Notes: generated by a model from the sequence alone, not told the origin. A stretch of 64,000 bases of DNA from CADEED01 sp039931065 (GCA_039931065.1 JBDTSP010000004.1:185608-249607); one strand, 5' to 3'. Shown: positions 8,391 to 18,016, numbered from the stretch's first letter. Translations and numbers: made by a program.

Positions 8391-10264
8391 CCTTGCCGGC
8401 CACCTCGATCCACCTGCAGATCGACCCGCTCTCGTTGCTGGAAGCGGAGCGCAACGCGCTGATCGTCAGTTCGTGCGTGATTGATGGTCAGCCCGTGATC
8501 GTCAGCCGCTACGGCGATAAACAGTGGCGGATGGTGAATCATCCCACTAACAAAGTGCCTGCGGAGCAAATCATCCACTTCGACAGGGTGCCAGCGTCAT
8601 TTCGGGAGACCATGCGAGCAATCGCGTATCGCTATCTTCAGCGCGGCAGAGCCGGCCAGAAGCGTCCGGGTCCGCGCGCGGTCGTAAAGCTCGTCCATGA
8701 TGCGTCTCTATTTCTCCGCTACCTCGAGAGTCGAAGCGTCGCCAGGCTTGCCGAAACCACGAGCAATATATGTGCGGGCTATTTGGAGAGCTGCCGGAGG
8801 CATCGCGTGTCGAGAGGCGGCGAACGGAGGCCGATGAAGCCGGCGGCACTGGTCCATCGCTTCACAAGCGTTGAAGCGCTCTACGAGCTTAGCCAATACA
8901 CGCGAGATCCGATGTCGGAACATCCGTGGCCTGGCACCTCGGCAGCTCATCTGGCGGGCCGAACGGGCGTCGGAACCGGTAGGCGCAAAGCCGGCACGCC
9001 GTTAATGCCCGATGAAGTATTCACAACCCTGTTTCAGAAAGCCTGGACGCACATTGAGCAGAGTGCTGCGCTACTGGATACACGCGACGCCTGGTTTGCG
9101 GTGTTGGCAAAGCGTGGCAAGAACTGGGACCACAGCCGCAAGTGTGACGAGCTCGCCCGGTTCGTTAAGCCACGAGGGTGGCGCAGTGCGCGGACCTTCA
9201 ACAGCGCCGTGCTTGATCTGCGCACGGCCTGCTACGTCGTCGCAGCAAGTCTCTCCGGCTGCCGAAATCATGAACTCGCCTTCGTCCAGACTGGCGCGTA
9301 CTACCGCACCACTTCTTCACTTGGCGCAAAGCGAAGTGACGCGCAGACGTACTGGTGGATGCGGTCACGGTCCACGAAAACGGGCGCGGGAGATACGGAG
9401 TGGATGGTTCCGGAGGCGGCCGTCCAAGCACTACGAGTTATGGAGCGATGGGCGAAGCCTTACCAAGATCAAATTGCCGCTGAAATCGCGGCGCGCAGGG
9501 CTCGCCATCCACGCGATCCAGAGATCGCTGAAGCCGAACGCCATCAAAATGCGCTATTCCTGTCGACCATCCCGCGCATGAGAAATCAGGTCAGAACGCT
9601 CTCTGGACAAGCCTTGAATATTGCGTTGAAGTCCTTCGCGCGATCGTGCAGCGTCCAATGGGCGCTCGCCTCGCATCAGTTTCGACGCAAGTTCGCCAAC
9701 TACGCAGCACGCAGTCAGTTCGGGGACCTGCGATACCTGAAGGAACATTTCAAGCACTGGTCGCTCGACATGACTTTGGGCTACGCCTTAAACGAATCCC
9801 AAGAGATCGAGTTGTACGCAGAGGTTCAAGGCGAACTCGACGATATCAAAACCGGCGTTGTCGAGAGCTGGTTGGAGCCGGGCGCCAAATTGGCCGGCGG
9901 CTATGGCGCAAACCTGATGGCATGGCGTGGTTCGAATCCGGTCACCATTTTCAAGAATCGCAAACACATGGTGCGCTCACTTGCCGAGAGCACCCCAATC
10001 CGCAGCAACGGCCATGCCTGGTGCACGGCGGATGACAATCTGTGCGTGGGGAACGGGCTCGAGAGAACTCGCTGCGGAGGATGCGGCAACGCCGTGATCG
10101 GCCAGAAGCATGCGCACATCTATCGCGGGCTTCACGATCATCTGCAAGAAGTGGCAAAGCTCGCCGACATTGGCGAAGGTGGCCGGAAACTCGTTGAGCG
10201 CGACATGCAACGCTGCCGCAGCGTCCTTTCGGCTTTGGGTCAAGATGCCGGAAGCGAATCATGA
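8387..10264 (+). CDS. Tyrosine recombinase 3 (large TnpB-like)
   Basis: A 625-aa tyrosine recombinase with Arg293 (LSGCRNHEL), His430 and Arg433 in SHQFRRKFANYA, His/Trp at 457-458 (EHFKHWSLD) and Tyr466 (MTLGYA), so the catalytic set looks complete. The long N-terminal region (about 1-200) and a C-terminal cysteine-rich tail (CTADDNLCVG, then CGGCGNAVIG) match large TnpB-class recombinases. It starts with ATGA over the stop of gene 2 and ends with ATGA over the start of the small protein, so all four genes form one translationally coupled unit. Confidence 0.9.
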   Translation: MTLPATSIHLQIDPLSLLEAERNALIVSSCVIDGQPVIVSRYGDKQWRMVNHPTNKVPAEQIIHFDRVPASFRETMRAIAYRYLQRGRAGQKRPGPRAVVKLVHDASLFLRYLESRSVARLAETTSNICAGYLESCRRHRVSRGGERRPMKPAALVHRFTSVEALYELSQYTRDPMSEHPWPGTSAAHLAGRTGVGTGRRKAGTPLMPDEVFTTLFQKAWTHIEQSAALLDTRDAWFAVLAKRGKNWDHSRKCDELARFVKPRGWRSARTFNSAVLDLRTACYVVAASLSGCRNHELAFVQTGAYYRTTSSLGAKRSDAQTYWWMRSRSTKTGAGDTEWMVPEAAVQALRVMERWAKPYQDQIAAEIAARRARHPRDPEIAEAERHQNALFLSTIPRMRNQVRTLSGQALNIALKSFARSCSVQWALASHQFRRKFANYAARSQFGDLRYLKEHFKHWSLDMTLGYALNESQEIELYAEVQGELDDIKTGVVESWLEPGAKLAGGYGANLMAWRGSNPVTIFKNRKHMVRSLAESTPIRSNGHAWCTADDNLCVGNGLERTRCGGCGNAVIGQKHAHIYRGLHDHLQEVAKLADIGEGGRKLVERDMQRCRSVLSALGQDAGSES

Positions 10265-10731
10265 GCCAGAATCGCAAGAGCGCCGAGGCTCGCGAGAAAG
10301 ATTTGCGGCTTTCGATGTTGCGCATCAAGCGTGGTCGATCGAATACCGGCGCTACCCGTGTCAACTTTGCCTCTGTCGCGCGCGAAGCAGGCATTTCGCC
10401 AGCGCTGATCCACAACCACTATCCCAAAGTGGCCGATGCGATCCGGCTCGAGCAGGTTCGTGATGGCCGTGGGCTGCGGAATCGAAGGCCTGAAAAGCAA
10501 AAAAAAGAACGCGACCGGGTGCGCGCACTGCGAGCCGAGATAGCAGACCTTCGCGCCAATGTGGCCCGGTTGGCCTCGATCAATGAAGTACTTCGGTTCG
10601 AGAATGAATCGCTGCGGGCAAAAGGCCGCGAGGATGGTGTGTCGCGATCACCTTCGCAGCCATTGCACGCGGGCTCATTGCGGCGGGCCGCGACGGCGGT
10701 GATTGACGGGACCGTGGTCGGCGCTAAGTAA
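10261..10731 (+). CDS. Small HTH/coiled-coil accessory protein (TnpC/DUF6262-like)
   Basis: A 156-aa protein with an N-terminal helix-turn-helix-like segment (VNFASVAREAGISPALIHNH, about 38-57) and a heptad-rich coiled coil (about 80-125, KERDRVRALRAEIADLRANV). Tn554-type elements encode a small TnpC-like protein in this position that influences insertion. Here it overlaps recombinase 3 by 4 nt. The family name is assigned from context, length and architecture and was not verified by a search. Confidence 0.75.
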   Translation: MSQNRKSAEAREKDLRLSMLRIKRGRSNTGATRVNFASVAREAGISPALIHNHYPKVADAIRLEQVRDGRGLRNRRPEKQKKERDRVRALRAEIADLRANVARLASINEVLRFENESLRAKGREDGVSRSPSQPLHAGSLRRAATAVIDGTVVGAK

Positions 10732-10767
10732 CCCAGAATGACCCTGTCGGCACGGTAAGATCGCGCA

Positions 10768-11733
10768 ATGTGCTACGCAGCTATGGCCCGCGCTGACTTG
10801 GCAGCGTATCTGCGCGAATACGATGCAGTGCTCGACGTCGCAACGTTCGAGCGTCTGTTTTGGGAGCGCGTGAATAGTCCCCAGTCAGGCGTCCGTTTTC
10901 CGCTCGCAATCGACCGGTATTTCCTGCAGCCGCGCAATGACGGCGAGCAACGGGTGAAGGCGGCGATTGACGCGTATCGCGCCATCAAGATTCCTGAGTG
11001 GGAACAGGAAATCTTCAAGCAGCGAAAGCGGCATGCAGATGCACAACGCGCGCTCAGCACCAAGCATACAAAGAAAGCCGAATCGGACCTTCGTGTCTCA
11101 TCCCGCAAAGTTGAGCAGCTCAAAGGCTGGCTCAACGGGGTGAAGTCGATGGAGGACAAGCCGGGCGATGTGTTGGTTCATCCGATGAACTACGCGCCGG
11201 TCCTTGTTCAAACTGAGCGAGGCCGAATGCTCACGGCGATGCGTTATCACTGTCGGCTTGCGGGAAAGCCAGCATCGATTGATCGGCAATTGCCCACCTT
11301 ATACAACGCTCGGAAGACCTCGCTCGAAGACTGGTGGGCGTCAGTGTTCGGTTCGAAGCATGCCGTCTTCGTCATCACTGGGTTTCGAGAAAACGTGAAG
11401 CGTCACGACATGGAGCACAGGAACTTGGCGCCAGGCGAGGAAGCCGAGAATATTGTCCTGCAATTTCGACCCCGCGAGGGCCACGACATGTTGGTGCCAT
11501 GTGTCTGGGATCATTGGCAGCAGGGCCAGGAGTCGCTCAACTCGTTCGCACTGATCACCGACGAGCCGCCTGAAGAGGTGGCAGCGGCTGGCCATGATCG
11601 TTGCCCGATCAACCTCACGCGATTTGCGGCCGAGGCCTGGCTCGCGCCGCACAGCGCGACCCGATCCGCGTTGTTTGACTTGCTTGAGCAACGGCAAAGG
11701 CCCTATTACGAGAAAGTCCTCGCCGCCGCGTGA
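10768..11733 (+). CDS. Element-borne intact SRAP-domain protein
   Basis: A 321-aa SRAP (SOS response-associated peptidase) protein. The catalytic Cys2 follows the initiator Met (MCYAAM). The NAR motif at 180-182 corresponds to Asn75/Arg77 of E. coli YedK, the glutamate region GFRENV is at 205-210, and the histidine motif is ITDEPPEEVAAAGHDR. Like the split host gene it has an extra helical insertion (about 60-125) absent from short YedK proteins. It aligns with the host copy over its whole length with many blocks identical (SIDRQLP-LYNAR, EVAAAGHDR). It begins 36 nt after the recombinase operon, on the same strand. It probably replaces the activity lost when the element disrupts its SRAP target. 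Confidence 0.9.
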   Translation: MCYAAMARADLAAYLREYDAVLDVATFERLFWERVNSPQSGVRFPLAIDRYFLQPRNDGEQRVKAAIDAYRAIKIPEWEQEIFKQRKRHADAQRALSTKHTKKAESDLRVSSRKVEQLKGWLNGVKSMEDKPGDVLVHPMNYAPVLVQTERGRMLTAMRYHCRLAGKPASIDRQLPTLYNARKTSLEDWWASVFGSKHAVFVITGFRENVKRHDMEHRNLAPGEEAENIVLQFRPREGHDMLVPCVWDHWQQGQESLNSFALITDEPPEEVAAAGHDRCPINLTRFAAEAWLAPHSATRSALFDLLEQRQRPYYEKVLAAA

Positions 11734-12425
11734 ATTTGACGAACTTGCGCGTGAATCCATCGCCCGGCCGTTTTAGCCAAGCGATGTCTTCCCGAAAGCA
11801 AAGTCTGGCATTCTGAAAGTACGTGCCGAAGATCGCCACACTGCTCGCGCCTAGGCATCCAATGCGCTCGCCGCCAGGCACAAGCCACGTGTCCGATGAA
11901 CAATTCATGACTTCGCACGAATATTGGCGTTTCGAAGTCGAAACGGTGAGAGAAATCGCCGTGTCGCGACACTAGACATATTGGGTCGCTCACCTTTCGG
12001 TCCAGCGGCGCATTTGCGGGAGGCTATGCCGATGAGATCGAATCCTCTAATCAAGGCGCGGCCAGGCTTTGTCCCTGGCAGGGGAGGCAAATTGAATGCG
12101 CCTCTTGCGCCTGATCAAGAACCTGGGTGCCGACCCGCATGCAGTGAAAGCCGTGTGCGACTTCAGCGGCGCGTCGAGCTCGAGGCTGGGGGCCGATGGG
12201 ACTGTTGGCGCCTCGGCAAGATGGGAAGATCCTCGCGAGATCTGGCGAGCCCGTCAGACGCTCCCGTGTCTCCGAGCCGGTTGATAGTTAGGCCGTCATC
12301 GTCAACCAGTGGGATCGCGGACCCTGATGGGTATTCGCGCGCAAAGCCTCGTCAAGGAGTCGGCTTTGGATGAGTCGAGCTCTTTTGCAGGTACGCAGCG
12401 AGTCGATTCGACTTGTTCCGATGAC
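11734..12425. other. 692-bp gene-poor stretch inside the element
   Basis: Several short overlapping frames occur (for example plus-strand 12096-12284 and minus-strand 11615-11908), but none has a recognisable motif, convincing start or codon pattern like its neighbours. It may hold remnants of earlier cargo. No RNA gene or clear hairpin terminator was recognised. Confidence 0.5.
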
Positions 12426-12656
12426 CTACGGGCAGGTCGGCAGCGAGTTGACGGTCTTCTTGACGTTGATGCGGTTGCCTGCCTTGTCGAGCTTATAGCA
12501 GACCTGGTTGTTGTTGTTCACCGTCCCGGTGCGGACGACTTTGATGAGCCTTCCCCTTGCATCATAGGTGTGGGTGACAGTCTCGGTCGCCGAGGCGGTC
12601 GAGCTGATCAGGCCAAGAGCAAGTGCAGCAAGAGCGAATCTGGTGGTCAGCGACAT
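12426..12656 (-). CDS. Small secreted protein with YD-repeat-like segment
   Basis: The start chosen is ATG at 12656, preceded by GGGAGGAA at good spacing; a longer in-frame extension upstream lacks a signal sequence. The 76-aa product has a signal peptide (MSLTTRFALAALALGLISS to TASA) followed by THTYDARGRLIKVVRTG, which matches a single YD/RHS repeat, and two cysteines near the C terminus. It is transcribed divergently from the large RHS gene. It could be a secreted orphan repeat related to the RHS protein. Its function is not known to me. Confidence 0.72.
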   Translation of the reverse strand: MSLTTRFALAALALGLISSTASATETVTHTYDARGRLIKVVRTGTVNNNNQVCYKLDKAGNRINVKKTVNSLPTCP

Positions 12657-12970
12657 GACGTTCCTCCCTTGAAGGAGCAAATGTTGCGTAAGTGGGCTTC
12701 CAAAGCAAGCAGTTTCATTGATTCCGACGTTTGTTGGACAAACGTAGTGCAAGCCAACGTGTGTTTACTGAATAGCTAGTCGCGCGACTAACGAGATGTT
12801 TGCACTTTGTAAAAAATGCAAACCCACTTGCGGCGGAAGTCCGCTTGCAGCGCCGAAACAAGTTATTGCGAATCTATGCGAGTCGACGGCATAGTCCTTT
12901 GGTGGTCGCAAACGACTCCGTTGTTAGATGAGATGTACGCGAGTGGGCAGTAGATAGGTATAAGGGGAGC
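12657..12970. promoter_or_regulatory. Divergent promoter region between small YD gene and RHS gene
   Basis: This 314-bp stretch separates two divergent starts and contains no gene. A 7-bp inverted repeat (GTTTGCA at 12798-12804 and TGCAAAC at 12817-12823) flanks an AT-rich loop and could be an operator or hairpin. The surroundings are more AT-rich than the chromosome average by eye. Promoter boxes were not assigned. Confidence 0.4.
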
Positions 12971-15900
12971 ATGATGAAGAAGAGTTGGCTCGCGGTCGTC
13001 AGGCCGTTAAGCGATCTCAGGTTGATGTTTTTTGCGCTGGCGATCTGTATCGTGGCCGTTGCGCCCAAGGTCGCCCACGCGCAGATAGTCCCAGCTGCCC
13101 CCGTGCGGACGAGTGTCGATGCAAACGGCATTGACCTCTTCACGGGCAAGGTGATGGTGACCGGCCCGGCTCTCGTGCTGGGCTCCGAAGGGAATACGCT
13201 CTCGTATTACCGATGGAATAAGGGATCGGGCTGGACCGACAACGTCATGGCGTTCATGAACCTGTCGGGCTCAGTGATGACTGTGAGCCTCGGTGGGATC
13301 AGCGACAGCTTCACGGTCTCGGGAAGCACATACACCTCGACCGAGGGAAACGGCTCGACGCTCACTTACAACAGCACGAGCAAGATCTACACCTACACTC
13401 GGGCGGACGGGTCGGTGGCGCGCTTCGACAAGAACGCGCTCAGTGAATACGTGCCCTACAGCAACAACGGCATGATCCTCGACATCGTCACGCCCGCAGG
13501 CGAGAAGCTAACGTTTGCCTACAATTTCATCACGTACTGCAAGCAGCCCGGTGCCAGCGGCCAATTCTGCGCACTGACAGCCAAGGCCTACCGAGTCAGT
13601 TCCGTCACCAGCAGCTACGGCTACCGTCTGGTGCTGGGCTATGACCCCAACTTCGAGTGGTTCTACGATCCAACCGCCCCGGACGCAGTTCCCAATTTTG
13701 ACCTGTATGCCCAGGTGATCGGGGTCAGCGCCCAAAACCTCGCGGTTTCTGCGAGCACCGTCATCGCCTCGCAGTCGTTCAGTTACGTCACTAACGGCGG
13801 GATCACGAACTACACCATCACGGACGCCGAAGGACGGCAGACGAAGTACCGCGTCGGCTCCGGCGGCGTTGTCGCAGGAATCACCTTCCCCGGACACGTC
13901 ACCGAGGACGTCACGTTCAACTACAGTGGCGTCGTTGTCAGCAGCGTCGCGAGGGCGGGCGGGGGAACGACGACTTACGGCCGAAGCGATTCAGGCAATA
14001 TCCGCACCGTCACGGTGACGCCGCCAGCTGTAACTCCACTCATATCCGCGACTGTCTATACCTTCGACATCACGAAGCAGCGGATGACGACCGTCATGGT
14101 CACCGAAAACGGAGTCAATCGTACTACTTTGCTTCAGTACGACAGCAGCGGTCGTCTGACCCGGACGACGATGCCAGAAGGCAACTACGTCAATCTCACG
14201 CGCGACGGCCGCGGCAACGTCACCGAGACTCGCGCGGTCGGGAAATCAGGGTCGGGCGCGACGGACATCGTCACGACCGCCGGGTTCGACACGACTTGCA
14301 GTATTCCCGCGAAATGCAATCAGCCCAACTGGACCAGGGACGCGAAGAACAATCAGACGGACTACACGTACAATTCCACGCATGGCGGCGTTCTGACCGT
14401 CACCCTGCCTGCCGATGTGTCGGGAGTGCGGCCGCAGACACGCTATGGCTATATATCACTTCAGGCGTATTACTATAGCGGCGCATCTATCGTCGCCTCG
14501 GGGCAACCGGTCACTCGCATGACCTCGGTATCCAACTGTCGCACCTTGCCTTCCTGCACGGGCGGCCCGGACGAGCGCAAGTCGACTATCTACTTTGGAC
14601 CGCAGACTCCCGGCGTGGGCAACAACCTCCACCGTCTCGGCGTGACGACGTCGCTCGGCGACGGTACGCTCGCCGCGACTTCCACGATTGGCTACGATGC
14701 AATCGGCAATGTCGCTACGGTCGACGGCCCGCAGTCGGGCATCGCGGACCAGACGATGATGGGCTACAACGCTGCGCGACAGCCGTTGTGGCAGATCGGG
14801 CCCGACCCGGATGATGCAGGAGCGGCCTTGTTTCCGGCGGTCAAGTACGCCTACCGCTCGGACGGGCAGATCGCCAATGTCCAGTCGGGAACGGTGACCA
14901 CGCCGTCGCAGGCCGGCTTGTCGAGCTTTGCGGAGCTGCAACACCAGACCGCCACCTACGACACCTACAATCGGCCGATTCGTCAGCAGCTCGCACGCGC
15001 GGGGACCACCTACCAAGTCACCGACGTGCGCTACGATGCCGCGGGCCGCGTGCAGTGCTCGCTGCTGCGGATGGATCCGAGCAGTTGGAGTTCGTTTCCG
15101 TCGGACTGCAGCCCATCGCAGACGCCCGGTCCCAATGGCTTCGACCGAGTGTCCTATAGCCACTACGATGCACTCTCGCGAGTGTGGAAGCTCACTACCG
15201 GTTATGGCACGACGGCCGCGGCCGACGAGCAGATCGCGACGTTTACTGCGAACGGCAAACTCGAGACGCTCAAAGATGCGGAGACCAACAGCACGACCTA
15301 TGAGTACGACGGTCATGACCGGCTGGTGAAGACGCGCTTCCCGGTTACCACGAAGGGCTTGGGCCAGAGTTCCACGGCCAATTACGAGCAGATCGGCTAC
15401 GACGACAACGGCAACGTGTCGACCTTTCGCACGCGGCGCAATGAGACGATCGGACTTACTTACGACAACCTCAATCGGTTGGTCACTAAGACAGTGCCGG
15501 AACGCTCGGGATTCGCCGCCACGCATACTCGCGACGTCTACTTCGGTTACGATTTGTTCGGCGACATGACTTATGCCCGATTCGACAGTGCCAGTGGCGA
15601 GGGGATCGCAAACGCGTTCAATGCGCTCGGCCAGCTAACTAGTACAACTAACAGTATGGACAGCGCCTCAAGGACGCTCGGCTACCTCTACGATGTCGCC
15701 GGCAACCGCACTCGAATCACTCATCCCGACAACACCTTTTTCGACTACACGAGGAATGCCGTCGGCGGGCTCGACCAGATCAAGCTCAGCCCTGCCAGGC
15801 CGCTCGTGAGACCCATCCTCGATGCCGCGGGGCGGTTGAGTAGCATCTACCGCTGGCGCACCTTGCCCGCGCCGGGGGACTGGCTGGCACGAACCAATGT

Positions 15901-17383
15901 TGGTTACGACTCAGTCTCGCGCCTCGCGAGTCTCGCCACCGACGTGACCGGCACAAGCTACGACACCACGACCAACTTCACCTACACCCCGGCGGGCCAG
16001 ATCGCGAGCGCGACGCGCACTAACGACGCGTACGCCTGGAATGGGCAAGTGAATTCCGATCTGGATTACTTCACCGACGGCCTAAACCGCTACACCGGGA
16101 GCTTCGGCTACGACGCCAACGGCAACCTCGCAAGCGATAGCGCCAACGACTTCGTTTATGACGTCGAGAATCGGCTGGTCACTCGCAGCCGCGGGGCCAA
16201 CGCCACGCTGCGCTACGATCCGCTCGGACGCTTGTACGAGGTAGTGAGCGGGAGCACGACGCGGCGGTTTCTCTATGATGGCTCCGATCTCATCGCCGAA
16301 TACAACGCGAGCGGCACATTGCAGCGCCGCTACGTCCACGGCCTCGGCGCAGGCGACGATCCGCTAGTGTGGTTCGAGGGCTCGGGAGTCTCCGACAGCG
16401 CCAGGCGATACCTCTACGCAGACGAGCGCGGCTCGATCGTCGCCGTAACCGACACTGCCGGCACCGTATTGAATCTCAATACGTACGACGAATACGGCGT
16501 TCCGGGCTCCGCCAATGCAGGTGCTTTCCAGTACACCGGCCAAATCTGGTTGCCAGAGCTCGGTATGTACTACTACAAGGCTCGGATGTACTCGCCGATC
16601 CTCGGCCGGTTCATGCAGAACGATCCGATCGGCTATGGGGATGGGATGAACATGTATGCGTATGGCGCAAACGATCCGCTCAATGGTGTGGACCCGACGG
16701 GGCAGTCGATGTTGGTGAAATGGGATACGTATTGTTCTGGAAATTGCGGTTCCGGGTACATAAACACTGGTGTTGCCGGATTGGGGACGCCCGCTCAGAC
16801 AGCGGATTTGGCAAGTGCTGCCGTTGATAGAAATATGCCTGAATTGACCGGCGATTCTCGCGGTGCAGCCGTTAGCGAAGTGTCTGATTATTTACGCGGC
16901 AACTCGTCGCTGAGCGACACGGTTAGTGGCCTCACTAACATCCAGCTCGCAGCTTTTCATGACTATTCGACGGGCAATCAAATTTGCGAATCCGGCTGCG
17001 ATGCTCAAATGGTAGGTAATGCTTACTCGCAGGTCCGGTTTTCCGTGCCGGGTAACGAAGGAGACTCGTCTCGGATCAGAAACGGCGAGGAGCATACAGC
17101 CTCTGTTGGTCCAATTCCGTTAGTAGGATGGGTCCCGATGGGTACAGTTAGGAGCTACGCTAGCGCAAATGGACTGCAAGTTCGAAACGATACAACCTCC
17201 AACCATCTTATGTGTTGCGGCAGTGTAAGTCGTACCGCGTACCGAGCGGCGAGTGGTTCTTGGTATTCCCTCACGGTCGGTGTAGGTTTTAATGTCATCC
17301 CGGGCGCGGCAGCAGGCAATCAGATATTTGGGGCAGCCCCGTTCAATAGATTGGACCGGCTTCTCAAAGATTATTTGGATTGA
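12971..17383 (+). CDS. Secreted RHS/YD-repeat protein with variable C-terminal tip (candidate polymorphic toxin)
   Basis: A 1470-aa protein with an N-terminal signal or anchor (about 1-38, ending in VAHA). A central shell of YD repeats follows (about 340-1150: YDSSGRLTRT, YDAAGRVQCS, YDANGNLAS and others). The RHS core ends with GRFMQNDPIGYGDGMNMYAY (about 1211-1230) and DPTG near 1241. The last 225 residues have a different composition and codon use: they are cysteine-containing and AT-rich compared with the repeat shell. This is the layout of RHS polymorphic toxins, where the tip is the toxic domain. I do not recognise the tip. A membrane-protein gene starts 11 nt after the stop and may be the immunity gene. 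No VgrG, PAAR or T6SS genes are in the window, so the export route is open. Confidence 0.85.
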   Translation: MMKKSWLAVVRPLSDLRLMFFALAICIVAVAPKVAHAQIVPAAPVRTSVDANGIDLFTGKVMVTGPALVLGSEGNTLSYYRWNKGSGWTDNVMAFMNLSGSVMTVSLGGISDSFTVSGSTYTSTEGNGSTLTYNSTSKIYTYTRADGSVARFDKNALSEYVPYSNNGMILDIVTPAGEKLTFAYNFITYCKQPGASGQFCALTAKAYRVSSVTSSYGYRLVLGYDPNFEWFYDPTAPDAVPNFDLYAQVIGVSAQNLAVSASTVIASQSFSYVTNGGITNYTITDAEGRQTKYRVGSGGVVAGITFPGHVTEDVTFNYSGVVVSSVARAGGGTTTYGRSDSGNIRTVTVTPPAVTPLISATVYTFDITKQRMTTVMVTENGVNRTTLLQYDSSGRLTRTTMPEGNYVNLTRDGRGNVTETRAVGKSGSGATDIVTTAGFDTTCSIPAKCNQPNWTRDAKNNQTDYTYNSTHGGVLTVTLPADVSGVRPQTRYGYISLQAYYYSGASIVASGQPVTRMTSVSNCRTLPSCTGGPDERKSTIYFGPQTPGVGNNLHRLGVTTSLGDGTLAATSTIGYDAIGNVATVDGPQSGIADQTMMGYNAARQPLWQIGPDPDDAGAALFPAVKYAYRSDGQIANVQSGTVTTPSQAGLSSFAELQHQTATYDTYNRPIRQQLARAGTTYQVTDVRYDAAGRVQCSLLRMDPSSWSSFPSDCSPSQTPGPNGFDRVSYSHYDALSRVWKLTTGYGTTAAADEQIATFTANGKLETLKDAETNSTTYEYDGHDRLVKTRFPVTTKGLGQSSTANYEQIGYDDNGNVSTFRTRRNETIGLTYDNLNRLVTKTVPERSGFAATHTRDVYFGYDLFGDMTYARFDSASGEGIANAFNALGQLTSTTNSMDSASRTLGYLYDVAGNRTRITHPDNTFFDYTRNAVGGLDQIKLSPARPLVRPILDAAGRLSSIYRWRTLPAPGDWLARTNVGYDSVSRLASLATDVTGTSYDTTTNFTYTPAGQIASATRTNDAYAWNGQVNSDLDYFTDGLNRYTGSFGYDANGNLASDSANDFVYDVENRLVTRSRGANATLRYDPLGRLYEVVSGSTTRRFLYDGSDLIAEYNASGTLQRRYVHGLGAGDDPLVWFEGSGVSDSARRYLYADERGSIVAVTDTAGTVLNLNTYDEYGVPGSANAGAFQYTGQIWLPELGMYYYKARMYSPILGRFMQNDPIGYGDGMNMYAYGANDPLNGVDPTGQSMLVKWDTYCSGNCGSGYINTGVAGLGTPAQTADLASAAVDRNMPELTGDSRGAAVSEVSDYLRGNSSLSDTVSGLTNIQLAAFHDYSTGNQICESGCDAQMVGNAYSQVRFSVPGNEGDSSRIRNGEEHTASVGPIPLVGWVPMGTVRSYASANGLQVRNDTTSNHLMCCGSVSRTAYRAASGSWYSLTVGVGFNVIPGAAAGNQIFGAAPFNRLDRLLKDYLD

Positions 17384-17394
17384 AGGAGAAGCAT

Positions 17395-17796
17395 ATGAAT
17401 CGCGTTGAAGCTCGATCCTTCGGTTCTCTTATCAAAATGTACGGCCTGTCTATTGCGGCGTTTCTTTCTCTTTTTTTCACCTTCGCCGCAATCTTTGCAC
17501 CTGAAACTTTATGGGCATCTCAAGAGTGGGGGGTGCTGGGGCTCGTTCTTTTCTATTATTTGCTTCTATCGTTGATACAGTTTCTTGTACTCCTGCTTAT
17601 CGAGTTAACACTTCAACGAAAGCTTCTATATGAAATAATATATGTTTTCTTGGCATACATCGTGAACATCATGATCTATGGCTTTGTCAACGGTCTTAGA
17701 TCGATATTAATGTTTGTAATCGTAACTGCAGTTATATTTGTCGTTATTAGAAGCGCCTCGCGACGCCGGAATCCCAGCGCAAACATACCTAGCTGA
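17395..17796 (+). CDS. Four-TM membrane protein, candidate immunity protein
   Basis: The ATG at 17395 is preceded by AAGGAG at ideal spacing, and the gene follows the RHS stop by 11 nt. The 133-aa product has about four hydrophobic segments (roughly residues 18-38, 48-72, 80-100 and 102-122) and a short basic tail. The DNA is clearly AT-rich for this genome, like the RHS tip. Position and size suggest that it protects the producer from the RHS tip domain at the inner membrane. The role is inference from context; the protein family is not recognised. Confidence 0.75.
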   Translation: MNRVEARSFGSLIKMYGLSIAAFLSLFFTFAAIFAPETLWASQEWGVLGLVLFYYLLLSLIQFLVLLLIELTLQRKLLYEIIYVFLAYIVNIMIYGFVNGLRSILMFVIVTAVIFVVIRSASRRRNPSANIPS

Positions 17797-18016
17797 TCGC
17801 AAGTCTCTGCCTGCATTCTCGGCACGTCAGAGCTTCGAAAGCTGCGCGGTGATATAGCAGGGACAGACTTTCGGGTTCGTTTATGGCCTGGTGACGATGC
17901 TGCTGGTGATCTTTGAAGGCCTCACTATCACCCTCATCGATCCAAAGGACGAGCGTCTACGTTAGTACCTCGATCCGATTCAGTTTTTGGCGATTCCATG
18001 ATCCTGACAGTTACTA

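Noticed and set aside
14456..15526. A 356-aa minus-strand open frame
   Set aside because: It is a shadow of the RHS gene, created by the repetitive GC-rich YD repeats.
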